The notes: generated from the letters alone by a model not told the origin. A DNA stretch of 64,000 nucleotides from Geosiphon pyriformis (GCA_016748015.1 JAAOMT010000620.1:727322-791321); one strand, 5' to 3'. Shown: positions 26,392-38,510, counted from the first letter of the stretch. Translations and numbers: made by a program.

Positions 26392-27210
26392 CTAGTTAGC
26401 TTTGAGTTAGATAAAACTCTTCCAATAGATTACACCATAAATAGCTTGATTTCACTGGAGTTTAATCTTTTTGGAGAGGATAATGTTATGGTTAAAACTT
26501 ATACTTCTTATTAATTATTACATGTATTAACCACTGATGTCATATAAATTAGCCATTCTATTTTTAGAAAGTAATTATTAACCTGATCAATGACTTGACC
26601 ATTGACCTGCTCATTGATTTAATTATTGACCTGATCAATGACCTGATTATTGACCTGATTATTGACCTAATCATTGACCACTTTTGCTAGTTATATAAAT
26701 GATGAATCTTTTAACTATAGAAATGCATATAAAAAATCAAAGAAATCAAATAAATCAAATAACAACTTTCATTTCAATCATTTTTTTATCACTAATTTCC
26801 CTTTTCCTACCTTCAAGTATCTGAACATCTTGGGATAAAAAATTACTTGTTGGTTATTCCTTACCCTTTTCCTGAAATGTGTAATTGCAGCATTTGAAAA
26901 TTATTGAATTAAATATGACTGAAAAGTACATCTGATACCTGATATTGAATTCTAAGAGTGCTGACATAAGACATAAAATTATATCATATGTGATTATTTG
27001 TTGACAGTACGGATTATTCTTCTATCTTCAGATTTCTCAATTATTTTTGAAAAGTATAGTGACTGAAATATTTTATGAGACTGATCTTACACATTGAATT
27101 CATACTTATTCAATTTGCTCTTTGAAGTTGAATTCCCTTTGATTCCTTTCATTACCTTACAATCCTGTTCTCTCTTGCTATTCATTAGCTTGTTACTCCA
27201 ACCCATAATA
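26392..27210 (+). mobile_element. G1 fragment: end of extra ORF plus 3-prime LTR (plus strand)
   Basis: 26392-26483 encodes LVSFELDKTLPIDYTINSL ... EFNLFGED, the C-terminus of the G1 extra ORF, running through the polypurine tract into an LTR at 26484-27210 (about 727 bp, the longest, with nine 12-bp units). Head-to-head with the 5-prime LTR of G1 copy 1. The LTR end is decayed (CATAATA rather than CATAACA). The upstream rest of this element is not adjacent. Confidence 0.8.
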
Positions 27211-27220
27211 TTATAATGCA

Positions 27221-27519
27221 CCTATGAAAAGATCAGCCTTCCAGTATCAAATCCAGTTTTAATTAGACTGTTAAGTGGATGAATAGTATGGTTAAGAATA
27301 GTCATAAGCTTGTTAGCATTATGGGTAAGATGTATGAATTAGATATGTTTGATACATTAGATAGCAAAGATAGTACTAGTATGTAATTAGGGCTTTCTGT
27401 TTGTGGTTAGCCACATTTTGTGATTTGTATTATTGGGTGAGCTGGCTTTATAAAAGTGTCACATTACTGTGAACATAACTAATAAACGACCAGCATGGCT
27501 ACATATTAACAAAAAAAAA
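27221..27519 (+). mobile_element. 5-prime-truncated LINE ORF1 element with poly(A) tail
   Basis: Encodes only the ORF1 C-terminus (VKWMNSMVKNSHKLVSIMGK, MYELDMFDTLDSKDSTSM, then TAA), a roughly 115-base 3-prime UTR with GTGGTTAGCCACA, and (A)9 at 27511-27519. Severe 5-prime truncation and poly(A) are typical of LINE-type integration. ORF1 is joined directly to the tail with no ORF2, as in the longer copy at 28854-31156. Confidence 0.78.
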
Positions 27520-28660
27520 TCAACAGTTTAGAAAATATCTTCACAAATCATTAATTTCAAAGAAAAAAACACCAAAAACCAATAAATACTCTCACCAAGT
27601 TGGATTTGCTGACAACAGCAATGTTACCTCTCTTATTTGCAAAGCCCAAGTGGCTGATTATTTTATTGACTTGATCCTAGACAGTAGATCATCTGTCAGT
27701 GTAATTGTCAAACACTTTTTAGAAGCCATTGGAAGAAAGATTGATGAATCTTCTACCTGACCTATAACCAATATACATGGTGACAAGAAAAAAGACCTGG
27801 GCATAGCTAAAGCTGTTCCTGTTTATATCAATGGCATTAGCATTGAAACTGACATGGAAGTATCTGAAGCAAAAAAGTATAAGTGGCTTAAGAAAGCCAA
27901 AGTACTACTTGACTATGAACTTTGTAAGCTAACCATCAGATGTGATGAGAAACCCATTGTGGTTAAGTGCTATCATTGGACAACTTTTCCAGTAACCAAA
28001 CAGAACCAAAAAAAAGAACAATTAGATGAATCAGATAATAATGAGAGTGATGATAAAAAAAATCAAGAAGAACAAAAAGAAACTGCTGAACTCGCTTATA
28101 CTATCTTTACTAGCAATAACAAATTACTGGACAATATTAAAGCTGACAAAGAAGAAATTATGGTAAATGGCAAGCTGATTTGCTGGCCCTATTATGATAT
28201 TCTCAGAAGAACCTTTGATAAAAAGCCTGGCAAGAAAGCCAAATACAGCTATTGGTGACATGGTTCTTGTGCCAGATGCTGGTACAATAAACCTTTGTAT
28301 TTTCCTAGTAATAAATACAAGTCCTATCTGATCTATTACAAAGATTGGGAGCCAATTAGTTTGATATCCAGAGAAAAACTAAAAAAAATACAAAAGTTCT
28401 TTGAAAATAAACCACCTGAAATTCAATCACTAATTGTAAAACAAAGAGAATTTTCTCCTAAAGAAAATAGTCCAGTTATCTCAAAAAAAGGTGACACTCC
28501 TGGATAAACTCTGTAATACAACACACTATTACTACTAAAGAAACTTGTCTTATTCATTTGAAATCTTATCAATCTAATTAACACAATAATGAATTCATCA
28601 AAAAAGAAATAAACTAAATGAAAGATTTTGAATTTATACAAGAAACCAAGAATAAATAAG
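27520..28660 (+). pseudogene. G1 fragment: protease-like, Cys-rich strip and RT start
   Basis: Plus-strand G1 pol: IDLILDSRSSVSVIVKHFLE (again D-S-R), EMEVSEAK/LKKAKVLLDYELCK, an acidic tract, then GSCARCWYNKPLYF ... KYKSYL (second CxxC lost), and the linker up to KDFEFIQETKN, where the ORF1 element at about 28661 interrupts it. Stops near 27760, 28257 and 28507. About 80 percent like the matching part of copy 1 by eye. Preceded by the LINE tail at 27519. Confidence 0.75.
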
Positions 28661-28853
28661 CTTTCCAAAAAACTTTTTTTCTCTTAATTTTCATGATCAT
28701 GACTAAAGCTAAGAGTAAAAAAGTTGTAAACAGTACTTTTTTATAGTAACTAATAAAGTTTCAACATAAAAGAATCTCTCTGTTATTGAAGCAGTTAGAC
28801 AAAATATTCTGGCTAGATTTCTATTAAAAAATATTAGTAAAAAGCTGTCTTTA

Positions 28854-31156
28854 TTTTTTTTATTTTTTTTGTTAATATGTAGCCACGCTGGTCATTTATT
28901 AGTCATGACTACAGTAATGCAGTGTTTTCATAAAGCCAGCTTACCCAATAATACAAAATCACAAGATGTGGCTAACCACAAATGGAAAATCTTAACTATA
29001 TGCTAGTACTACTTTTGCTACCTAAAGTATCAAACATATCTAATTCATACATCTTACTCATAATGCTAACAAGCTCATGACTATTTTTAATCATACTACT
29101 TATTCATTTAGCAGTCTGATCAGGACTGGATTTGATCCTAGAAGACTGATTTTTTCATAACATCAAAGATGTTATCATAAACTGAAAAGTCTTTATTGTC
29201 ATCATTATCATTATCAACATCATCAATCATGTCATCAACATCAGATTCATTTTTCAAGCAGACCTGTTCACATATTTTCTTAAGGCATGTTATTTTTTTC
29301 TGTATCACAGTGGCAACAGCAGCCAAGCTTTTATTTTGCTTAGCCAATCCATCTACACATTTCTTAACTAACACATCCATGGCAGATAGAGTAAACAATA
29401 ATTTGGTAATTAATGCAACTAGAGCACTAACAGGTTCAACTAAAGATTTTATCAACACAGATAGTTCATTAAGATGGGATTCCAGAGAAGCCAATCTGGA
29501 TTTAACAACAGATTTGGGAGCAAAAAGGACAGCAGGCAACATGGATGTTACAGTTTTAGAAGGACCAACAAGATCCAAGTTCATATTAGCAGCAGCAGCA
29601 CCAAGAGAAACCACAAAAGCAGCAGTCTTAGCATAAAATTTAGATCCAACAAATGAAGATTTGAAATTTTTGGGGCTACCAAAGGTGTTGAAAAAGAGTT
29701 TGGGTGGAAGAAAAGGTAACTTTTTGCAGTCCTTAGCCAAGTATTGACATCAATAAGATTTAGGGAAGCAAGGAATAAAACATGTATGGCCACCAACTTG
29801 GGAGACCAAATCACTTATCTTAAAGGCAGTACAGCCAAATAAAAAATTGACCAACTTAACTTTGAATACATCTCTTGAGAAAATAACTTCCTTTTGGTTG
29901 GCAATGGGAAGAATCCTAATACTATCTTTTTTGACCAATACAAACCAGTTAGAGAGAACAGCAGCAGTAGAAGAAATGTCTTCAAAATTGACTACAGCAT
30001 ATTGTCATAAGCCAGCAGGCTTCAACTTAACAGAAGTAACAACACCAAAAATGCCAAAAGCAGTTTTAATGTTATCAAAAAAGGTACCCAAAGGTATATC
30101 ATGCAGTGCAACTGACAAGAAAGAGGAAAAAACAGAGGCCATACCAGAAAACCATGCAATCTTAAGAGTGGTCAATAAAACTTTATCACTGATGGCCACT
30201 TTGGTGACACTATTTAGACTCTCCTGAAATGCAAATTCTATACAGAACAACTTAACAGCATCTTGTAAAACTGACTTAAGCCCAATACAACCAGACAGTG
30301 ACTGAAACAAGAAACTAAGCAGAGCTATCTTAATCTTAAATGTAACACCAGATACTAGATTAGAGGCCATCTAACCAGAGAACCTCTGATGACTATTCAC
30401 ATTCTTTCAAGCATTGCCATCAGCAGCACTAGAAACTGGGGGAGGGACAGTTGATTCCATTTCCATCTGATCAGTCCAATCTTTAAAATCATCTGAATTA
30501 ATAGACTGTTTTGCTATTGAGATTGACAATGATCTGCCAGAGAGTATCACATTAGACAACACAGCCAGTATTGATCTTGTTCCATCTTGGGAAATGTGCC
30601 ATTGCTGTTGCCATTCATATTAGGAAGAGGGCTGGCTGCTACTGTGGAGATCTTACCAAAGATCTTATCTGGAATCACAAAAGGATTTGGTGTGACCATA
30701 GCAGTTATAACTGCCTGTTGCTGTTTTTTGGAATTTTTTGCTTTTGCAGCCATTTGTAAAGCAGTAGTAGTAGAAGTAGTAGTGGGAGTGATGAGAGCAG
30801 AAAAGACCAACTTGTTGATTGGTCTGTTATTAAAAATTATTGGGCTCTTAGAAGCAGTAGAGACAACACTGGGACTAATCTGAATGTGTCTTTTGGAAGG
30901 AACTTTGACTTAAGAAGAACTATTAGCCAAAGGTGAAGAAAATAAACCAGAAGCTGTTAAAGGCAGCTTTTCACTACTATTTTTTAAAGAAAATGTTGCC
31001 AGAATGTTTTGTCTAGCTGCTTCAATAACAAAGAGACCCTTTTGTGTTGAAACTTTATTAGTTACTATAGAAAAAGTAATGTTTGCAACTTTTTTACTCT
31101 TAACTCTATTTATGGTCATGAAGATTAGGAAAGAAAGAGTTTTTTGAAAGATCTTG
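28854..31156 (-). mobile_element. Full-length ORF1-only LINE-type element (B) with 14-bp target duplication
   Basis: 2.3 kb, minus strand, from a short 5-prime UTR at 31156 through ORF1 (31119-28996) to a 3-prime UTR (28995-28871) and an A-rich tail (28870-28854, T-rich on plus). Flanked by AAAAGCTGTCTTTA at 28840-28853 and 31157-31170, so both ends are intact. There is no RT ORF. The 3-prime UTR (GTGGTTAGCCACATCTTGTG ... TGGCTACATATTAAC) is nearly the same as the tail of the ORF2 LINE at 31666-31777. That suggests a non-autonomous element copied by a partner LINE, comparable to mammalian HAL1; the comparison is inference. Confidence 0.75.
28996..31119 (-). pseudogene. LINE ORF1 protein of element B
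   Basis: About 700 codons with a few stops and one frameshift near 30620. N-terminus MTINRVKSKKVANITFSIVT; Ser/Thr-rich region; conserved block MASNLVSGVTFKIKIALLSF ... GCIGLKSVLQDAVKLFC; an RRM-like stretch (IKTAFGIFGVVTSVKLKPAG ... AVVNFEDISSTAAVLSNW); FGCTAFKISDLVSQVGG. The CCHC knuckle expected next is mostly deleted: SY is followed by a stop and CQYLAKDC. C-terminus: Val/Ala/Leu-rich possible coiled coil, an Asp-rich tract (DDMIDDVDNDND) and MYELDMFDTLGS. RNA-binding chaperone by family resemblance, remembered from Rhizophagus LINE proteins. Confidence 0.72.
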
Positions 31157-31665
31157 AAAAGCTGTCTTTAGTGGCTTCTAGTTCATTTTTTTCATCTTTG
31201 GCTGGTGGTTTTTTTTCAGTCAAAGTTTCTTTAAAAAAACACACTTGGGTTAGTTTTAGTGTAGTCTCTACTACTTCTAAAAGCCCAAAGATTTTTAATA
31301 GCAGACCAGTCAACAAGTTGGTTTTTCTTGCTCTCATCACTTCTACTACAAATGGCTGTTAAAACCAAAAATTCCAAAAAACAGCAGTAGGCAGTCACAA
31401 CTGCTATGGTTACACCAAACTTTTTTGTGGTTCTAAATGAGATCTTGGGTAAGATCTCCACAGCAGCAGCCAGTCCTCTTCCTAATATAGATGGCAATAA
31501 CAACAGCTCAATTCCTAATATGAAGCAAAATCAACCACTGGCTGTGTTGTCTAATATAATAATTTCTAGCAGATCATCTCCTATTATAGAAGCAAAACAG
31601 TCTATCATTTCAAATGATCTCAAAGATTGGGCTGGTCAGATGAAAATAGAATCTTTTTTTTTTTT

Positions 31666-31975
31666 GTTAACATATAGCCATGTTGGTATTTTATTAGTTT
31701 AGCCATACTTATAAAACATGACATTTTCATAAAGCCAACTTACTCAGTACTTTAAGATACAAGATGTGGCTAACCACTAAATAGTTATGCCTAACTACAT
31801 GCTAGTATAACCAGAAAACCTAAAGGGTATCACACTATTACATAAAGTAATTCTACTACTCAAAACATTAGTCAATATTTTATTACAACATGTGAATCCA
31901 TCACTCATTTTAAAGTTAGAAATACCACCATTATTACCACTATTCTTTGGAATTTTGTGCATGTTGGTCACATAT
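31666..31975 (-). other. 3-prime UTR of the ORF2 LINE, with tail shared with ORF1 elements
   Basis: Noncoding tail, minus strand. Its last 112 bases (31666-31777) run GTGGTTAGCCACATCTTGTA ... TGGCTATATGTTAAC and then poly(A). They match 28871-28979 and 27405-27510 with small differences. GTGGTTAGCCAC is a near-perfect inverted repeat that could form a small hairpin for RT recognition; that role is inference. Confidence 0.7.
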
Positions 31976-32779
31976 TGTTACTCATAAAAAAGAAAACAGA
32001 TATAGAAAAATAGTAGACCAATAGGAGAGTAGTAGTTAGCATGTGAGCATATTGTTTAGCAATATGAAGCAATATCAAAAAAATATGGCACATTGCTCAG
32101 CAATATGAGCATTGCTTGAGAAATTATAGCATATTGTTTGAGAATGTAAATGATCTCATAGAACCCAAATTATGTATATATAGTGATAGTATTAGAAGTA
32201 GAAAAGACAGACCTCTTAGTTTAAATTTTATCTAAGCGATCTTCTAATCCACAAATATTAATAAATAATTATTCTCTATCTCAAATTCACTCCCACTATC
32301 AACACTTTATGTTGATAGTAATTGATACTTAACCACACTAGAACAATAGCTCTTGATTGCAGCTATTGACAGGATACTAACTTGTAATTGCTTTTGTTTA
32401 TTTCTCTATTTTCTTTTATTTCTTTTATTTTTTTTTTGTTATTTCTTTGGGTTTACTAAATTAATTAAAGATTAAAGCACTGAGATACAAACGGCATAGG
32501 AACTGGTAAAAGACCCATAAAACAAGGGTAAAACACTCATAAATTTGAGGATAGCTTACCAAGAGGATTACTGGCCACCATGCTAAGAGAGAAATTTGAT
32601 GGAATTGCGATTCTAGGAGACTATTGAAAACAACTATTAAATCTGTCTATTATACAAAGAACTCCACAAACAAATCTTCAGATCAACAAAACTTTCAAAT
32701 ATTAATGCCAGAATACCAACCAAGCACCAAGTTACGAATTTGTTATTTGATTTGAGACCCTAAATAATCATCTGTAATA
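31976..32779 (+). repeat. G2 copy B, 5-prime LTR
   Basis: TGTTACTC ... CTGTAATA (end changed from TAACA). Contains TATA-like GTATATATAG at 32174-32182. The presumed U3 has repeats of the type GCACATTGCTCAGCAATATGAG (about 32040-32150) instead of the GGAATCCTG units of copy A. PBS TGGTGCTCTCTGTGAAG follows at 32782-32798. Confidence 0.86.
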
Positions 32780-32841
32780 TTTGGTGCTCTCTGTGAAGTC
32801 TAATCTTACAGAGAACCAACACTAACAACAATTATTCAAAA

Positions 32842-34557
32842 GTGGCAGAATCAGAAAACATAAGAGCAAACCATTTAGGATTTGTTAAATTCTTGTTCCA
32901 ACAGTACAGTCAACAATTAAGATTAAACAATAACCACTTTCCAGCAGAATCTGCTTTCAACTACTACATCAACAATAAAATCACAGACTGCTTAAGAGGA
33001 ACAGTTAACATTGAATCCATAAGAGAAAATTTCTATACAGAATTATTTCAACATACCAGCTTACCAAGAAATTACAGTTTTGTACCAATCATCAGAGAAA
33101 TCAATCAAACTATTGAAAGATACACACAACAACAATTCCCAATTACCTATGCAAACAAAGGAAAGGGAAGACTACAAACACCAACAGCAACACCAAAACA
33201 AATACAACCACTCACTTAGAAGAAAACCAGAGTTGAATCACCAACAAACTCATCATATTACTATACATCTGGAAGTGCCATCAACATCTTATCAACAGAC
33301 ATGTCAACATTACATGTGACATCAACATTAGAACAACTTTTATTTTAAAGTAAACAAAAGAAAGCAGAATTACTAGAAACCTATGGTGATTATTTTGAAG
33401 GATTTAAATCGCGATTGCCAACACCATCAGAATTCTGATTACCACCACCTCAACCAGATTTTGGAAACGTGAGTCCCTGGGAGATAACAGAATCAGAAGA
33501 AGAGAAAGAGAAAGAAGCCGAAAATTAAGAATTTACTTACCAAAACCTGATCTTAGAAAATCTAGAAATTGAAACTCCAAACTTTCAAACTCCTCAAAAT
33601 CTGAACAATACAAATCCTGAAACAATTAATCAGCAAAACTTACCTCCAGTAATTGTCATTGATCAACCACAAATTGAAATGATTATTGAACTAATTCAAC
33701 AACAGCCATTCCAACAGCTGCAACAACAACTTCAACAACCAAACTTGGATCCAATAGCCTATGCCCCAATAGCAAAACTTGAGAAATTCACAGGAGAAGA
33801 AGACGATACACAAATATGGCTTCACAATGTTGAAAAGACCATTATAGCAAATGGATAAAATAATGTAAAAGCCCTTCAAGCCATTCCTTATTTTCTCCAG
33901 GATACTGCTGACTCATGGTATTAAAGCTTAACCAACAAACCCCAGGATTTCAATGCATTTAAGCTTGCATTTCTACAATATTTCAATAATAATAATAGCA
34001 TCAACCGATTGGCAAACACTGTCACCACCATTAAGTAAGAAAAAAATGAAGCAGTTACTACTTACTTAGAATACTTTCACAGAAATTTGCACCAAATTCA
34101 GGTCATACAGGCTGATTATTTCACAGCACCACAAATTCTAAATCAATTCATTTAAGGTTTGCACAGTAGCATTCTCCAATGCATATGTCCAATGCACCCA
34201 GCAGATCTTCAAGCTGCCATTATGAATGCCAGAGATTTTGAAGCAGCAGAACTTGAAGCTAACCATGCTCAAGCTGTAAATCTAGTAATGAGTGAATCAT
34301 TTGAATTGGATTCTAAACTAAAACAATTTAGTGATTCAATCAATCAGAAATTAGAAGAGTACTTAGCTAACAATTGTGCAATTTATTAGCCACCTCAACA
34401 ATGCAATAATTTAGAAATTACAAATTGCACACAAAATTAGTCATGTCCCGCATCATTATCCAATCAGCTGTGGCAGCAAGAGATGCATATTTGCCACTAC
34501 TGTGGTAAACAAGGGCATTTAAGGATTGACTGTAGGTTAAGAATAGAAAATTAATGA
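32842..34557 (+). pseudogene. G2 copy B gag
   Basis: Starts MAESENIRANHLGFVKFLFQ at 32842, equivalent to copy A gag. The capsid-like region (LHNVEKTIIANG, ADSWY, LHQIQVIQADYFTAPQILNQ) and the knuckle CHYCGKQGHLRIDC (about 34489-34530) are recognisable, but frames change and stops are frequent (33217, 33361, 33435, 33528, 33858 and others). Confidence 0.75.
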
Positions 34558-35480
34558 TTGGGAAATCAATATTGCAACTTTGATCACCAGTTCCAAACTT
34601 TGAGATATCAACCCAACTCAGAAATATATCAATCAAATTACCTACCAGTGACGCAGCCCCCAATTTATCAATTACTAATGTATCAAGCTCTATTCTATCA
34701 ACCAACAGCACTAGTTATTTATCAACCACAGCCACAAATAATATATCAACAATTATCAGTTCAAACACCATCATCAAACCCAGCTCAAATAACATCAGAA
34801 AACCCTAGATCTAGAGTTACCCAAAACTGGAGATCGGCAATAGTTGTTCACCAACCAATTTCCAGTTCATCCAACCAGCCGTCAAGATCATGACAGTAGA
34901 GTTCAGAAACTGGGTATATCCAAAACCTGAGTTCCCAGAACTATTTAAGTCTCCTGGTTACTCCAGAAAACATCTCATCCAATAACTTGGATACAAACCA
35001 GAAAACACTGACCAGCAACATACCTCCAGCCACTGTTACTAATGACAAATCACTAGCAGCAATCTTTCCATTCAAACTTAAGAAAACCACATCAGTCTCA
35101 TTATTCCGTGGAGCCACTCTTGATACCAAATCAATCACCATCATGTACACTGACATGAAAGTTGATGGCCATGCTATCAAACTGATCCTAGATAGTGGAT
35201 CAGCTGGCAGCATTATCACATAACAACTCATAAACCAATTAGGTTGCAGAGTTGATCATGCTGCCAGTGCACACATAATTACTGCTGATGGAGCAACTAA
35301 AACTCTAATCGGTAAAATTGATGACTTTTCTTTCAAAGTCAATGGCATTATTACTTCCATCAAAGTCCTAGTAATAATAGCAACTCAATATCAAGCATTA
35401 GTAGACAACAATTGGTTATCCAAAACTAATGCCATACTCAATTGGACAACCCAGAAATTACAACTCAGTCAAAATGGCTA
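34558..35480 (+). pseudogene. G2 copy B protease
   Basis: After a Gln/Tyr-rich gag tail, the retropepsin-like domain keeps its active site: AIKLILDSGSAGSIIT at about 35173-35220, followed by a TAA where copy A has Arg. Then ADGATKTLIGKIDDFSFK and a degraded ALVDNNWL. Comparison with copy A (LNSG) shows the Asp is ancestral. Confidence 0.75.
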
Positions 35481-36767
35481 ATACACCTGAGTACCAGCAA
35501 CTTGTGGTCACTTCAAACCCAATACTACTATGTAACCACTAATTGAGTTCAAGGAGGACAAAAAAAAACCAATCTGAGAAGCCTATTAAGTGTTTTGGGC
35601 TGACAAAAACCACAATAAGCTACCACCAATACTCTCGTGAAATAACAACAACAAAGAGAAACAAAAAAAAGAACTTATTTGGAATGCAAAACAAACTTGG
35701 AGAACTAACAACAGCTCAAACAAACTACCAATCTGGAAATAAAAAGAAACCGACAAAGGGAAAGGAAAAAGAAAGAAGAAAGACCTACCTGAAGAAACCA
35801 CTACTACAGAAGAAATGACTAGTAGTTGGGAAAGAGAATATTCACAGGAACCAATAAAGAAACTGCCATACATACCTTTTAATTATAAAGACTATGAGAA
35901 AAAACTTTCTTCCATGGGAGCTTGGGTGGTGCTAGATGAAGACTACTGGACACACACACATTACTACTGTAAGCTATGCCATAGAAAATGATATGGTTAC
36001 CCAAAACATCAAGGAAAGTGGGACAACAAACCATGTTTTGCTTGCAGTGAACAGTTGCTTGATGAAGGAATATGGAATGATATTTTAGGGTGAGAAGGAA
36101 TGTACAATGTTTCATGCCAATACATGATTTTCATTAGTAACTGGGTGAGCCATGAAACACCTATTACTGCAGCCTGGCACCAAACAATCAATCACTTGGA
36201 TGGGTATCCACATGATGAAAATGAGATCTGGCATATGACAAACACCAAAGTAGAAGGCACCATGTCCAGCAAAATATTGGAAATCAAAAACAACCTTCTG
36301 GAGCCAGCTAACATTGTTCTGATTCCCAACCCAGACACTTTTCTGGATCTGGAAGCAGGCCCAGAAGAATGCCATGAACACTACCAAAATTTGGTACTAA
36401 CAAGAGAAGAACAAGAACAGTGTTTGGCCCAAATCAACATTCAGCTATGTGATCACTGTTTGATTCTATGTGACTTTTAATATTGTAATGAATGTAACCT
36501 CATTTACAATTTACCATTATGCATGATCTACATGATCCCAGAAAAAAAGGAACCAACCAACAACTGCACATCAGAATTGAAATTAACTTTCAATCTCAAT
36601 TCAAACTCTGACAATAATGATAACAAAAACAATGGTTCCAGCTCTGCTTAATGTGGCAATAAAAAATATAGTGATTCAAACTCCGATTCAAACTCCGAAC
36701 AATATATTGCACTCCTTGATCTCAACAAAAAGAACTGAAATGGTTCAGTGATAATAATGAAGGTATT
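35481..36767 (+). pseudogene. G2 copy B linker: Lys-rich repeats and decayed Cys-rich module
   Basis: Acidic/Lys-rich repeats (35520-35830), then the Cys-rich module: KKLSSMGAWV (first Cys pair lost), HYYCKLCHRK, KPCFACSEQLLDEGIWND and YNVSCQYMIFISNWV. About half of the eight cysteines of copy A remain. A helical linker follows (ECHEHYQNLVLTREEQEQ, LCDHCLIL) and a Ser/Asn-rich stretch before the dUTPase. Stops at 35990, 36094, 36478, 36650 and elsewhere. Confidence 0.65.
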
Positions 36768-37523
36768 ATGCCAGAATGTATGCATAATACCAATACAGGG
36801 TTTGATCTAAGATATCCAGGAAAAGATCCCATCAAATTGAAACCACATTTACACACCTGTATTAATCTTAAAATAGCACTGAAAATTTCAGTGATCACCA
36901 TGGTTCAATTAGCATTTAGGAGTAGTTTAGCAAAAAAAGGAATCAACATTAGAGAAAAAATAATTAATACAAGGTATATAAGAAATATCATTACTATGCT
37001 ACAAAATGACTTAGAAAAAGCCTATACCATAAAGCCAAATGAAAAGATAGCACAGGCAATATTCTTGCCTCTAGTGAAAATAGCTCAGTTAGTGTCAGTG
37101 GGAGATAGGGAAGAACTAGGAATTACAGCTAGAGAGATACAAGAAATCGAATCAACAGAAAGAATAGATGTACTAGTTAACATGACAGAGGAAGAAATTA
37201 TTGACAAGAGAGAAATTATCTTCACCTGTCAACCAATTGCCATTCCACCATATAATCAGTACATGATAGTTATAAAAAGAAAAGTAAAAGATCAGAGTCA
37301 AATTTTTGAGACAGAAGCAACACTGTGTAAATCAGGAGAGATTAGACTTATCAATCTTCACATACCAGCCAAAAACCATAATCACATTAAAATTCCCATC
37401 TACAATAACACTGGAAATGTTGTAGAAATACCAGAAGGAACTATTATCGGCTATTTAACCACCGAAATTGAAGATCATGGCCAAACACCATTCCAAATTT
37501 TCCACAACTATGCAGATATGTGA
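36768..37523 (+). pseudogene. G2 copy B dUTPase (catalytic Asp lost)
   Basis: 251 residues open. Motif 1 NTGFDLRYPG, motif 2 AFRSSLAKKGI, motif 3 KIINTRYIRNI, where copy A has RIIDTGYVGNI, so the catalytic Asp is Asn; motif 4 NEKIAQAIFLP; motif 5 IQEIESTERI, which lacks FGSTG. The beta-rich spacer with IPEGTIIGYLTTE is kept. Clearly homologous to copy A but not expected to be active. Confidence 0.85.
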
Positions 37524-37559
37524 ATATTACATCACAAACTATATATGGACAAGAAGAAT

Positions 37560-38510
37560 GTTATCTGCTCTAACTGGAACAATTGGAACAGATGAACATG
37601 AGGAACTTAGACCCACTTCAATATATGTAACTTAAGATGTTACTTAACAATTTCAATGACATTTTTGCCAGCAAAAACAAATTTGGCAGAACCAACATAA
37701 TTCAGCATCAAATCAAGACTAGAGATGCAATGCCAATCAAACAATGAACATACAGAGTACTACCAGCCAGCCATGAAATCATTTATTAAGAAATAAACCA
37801 GATGCTTAACAATGGGTTAATTCAACTATTAATGAGCCCATGGTTATCACCAGTAGTATTGGTCTGTAAGAAGAATAGAAAAGTCCGTTTTTGTGTGGAT
37901 TACCAAAAACTGAATGGAGTAACTAAAGATGATAGCTATCTAATTCCAAAGATCTAAGAATTATTCGATGCTTTCAGTGAGAAAAAATGGTTCTCAACAT
38001 TAGATTTAGACAGTGATTACTGGCAAATAGCCATGAAGCCAGAAGATAATGAGAAAATGGCTTTCACAACACGAGAAAGGAACTTTGAATTTGAAGTTAT
38101 GCCATTTGGCTTGATGAATGCACCAGCAACATTCCAATAGCTTATGGAAATTGTTTACACTGGACTATTGTAGAAATCAGTAGTTGTTTACTTAGATGAC
38201 ATCAATGTGTTCTTAAAAACATTTGATGATCATCTGCATTATTTCCAACAAGTGTTTGAAAGATTAAGAAGAGCTGGATTGAAACTAAATGCAACCAAAT
38301 GTTTCTTTAGAAAAACTGAACTCAAATTTTTGGGACATATTGTAAGCAAAAATGAAATCAAAATAGATCCAAACAAGATTGAAATTGTCAAGAACTTTCT
38401 AGTACCAAATAATCTTACAGAATTAAGAGCATTCTTGGAATTTGTGGAATATTACCACCACTTTATTAAAAACTTTTCCAAAATAGCTCAACCACTACAC
38501 CAGCTTTAAA
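37560..38510 (+). pseudogene. G2 copy B reverse transcriptase
   Basis: VCKKNRKVRFCVDYQKLN, STLDLDSDYWQIAMKP, FEVMPFGLMNAPATFQ, then stops, VVVYLDDINVF and a clean stretch from 38207 (LKLNATKCFFRKTELKFLGHIVS), which lacks the frameshift of copy A. Stops at TGG or CAA positions of copy A (for example 37744, 37786, 37956, 38138, 38171). Confidence 0.82.

Larger units (their letters stand above)
28661..31653 (+). mobile_element. LINE ORF1 element (A), interrupted by a second one (B)
   Basis: Plus-strand ORF1 from ATG 28693 (MTKAKSKKVVNSTF from the in-frame ATG 28699). Segments: 28661-28853 and 31157-31653, separated by the minus-strand insertion 28854-31156. After the insertion it reads LEKLSLVASSSFFSSLAGGF, SVVSTTSKSPKIFNSRPVNK, then frame-shifted remnants of the conserved part (SPLPNIDGNNNSS ... 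LKDWAGQMKIES) until the poly(A) of the ORF2 LINE at 31654. Several stops and frameshifts. It sits inside the G1 fragment 27520-28660. Confidence 0.72.

Noticed and set aside
29196-29636. 146-codon plus-strand frame
   Set aside because: Antisense shadow of ORF1 of element B; no protein-like domains, while the minus-strand reading matches other ORF1 copies.
38130-38180. Reading TGA/TAG as Trp or Gln (alternative genetic code)
   Set aside because: The host SR140 gene uses TGG and has no internal stops; all three stop codons interrupt the elements, and homologous copies have normal codons there.
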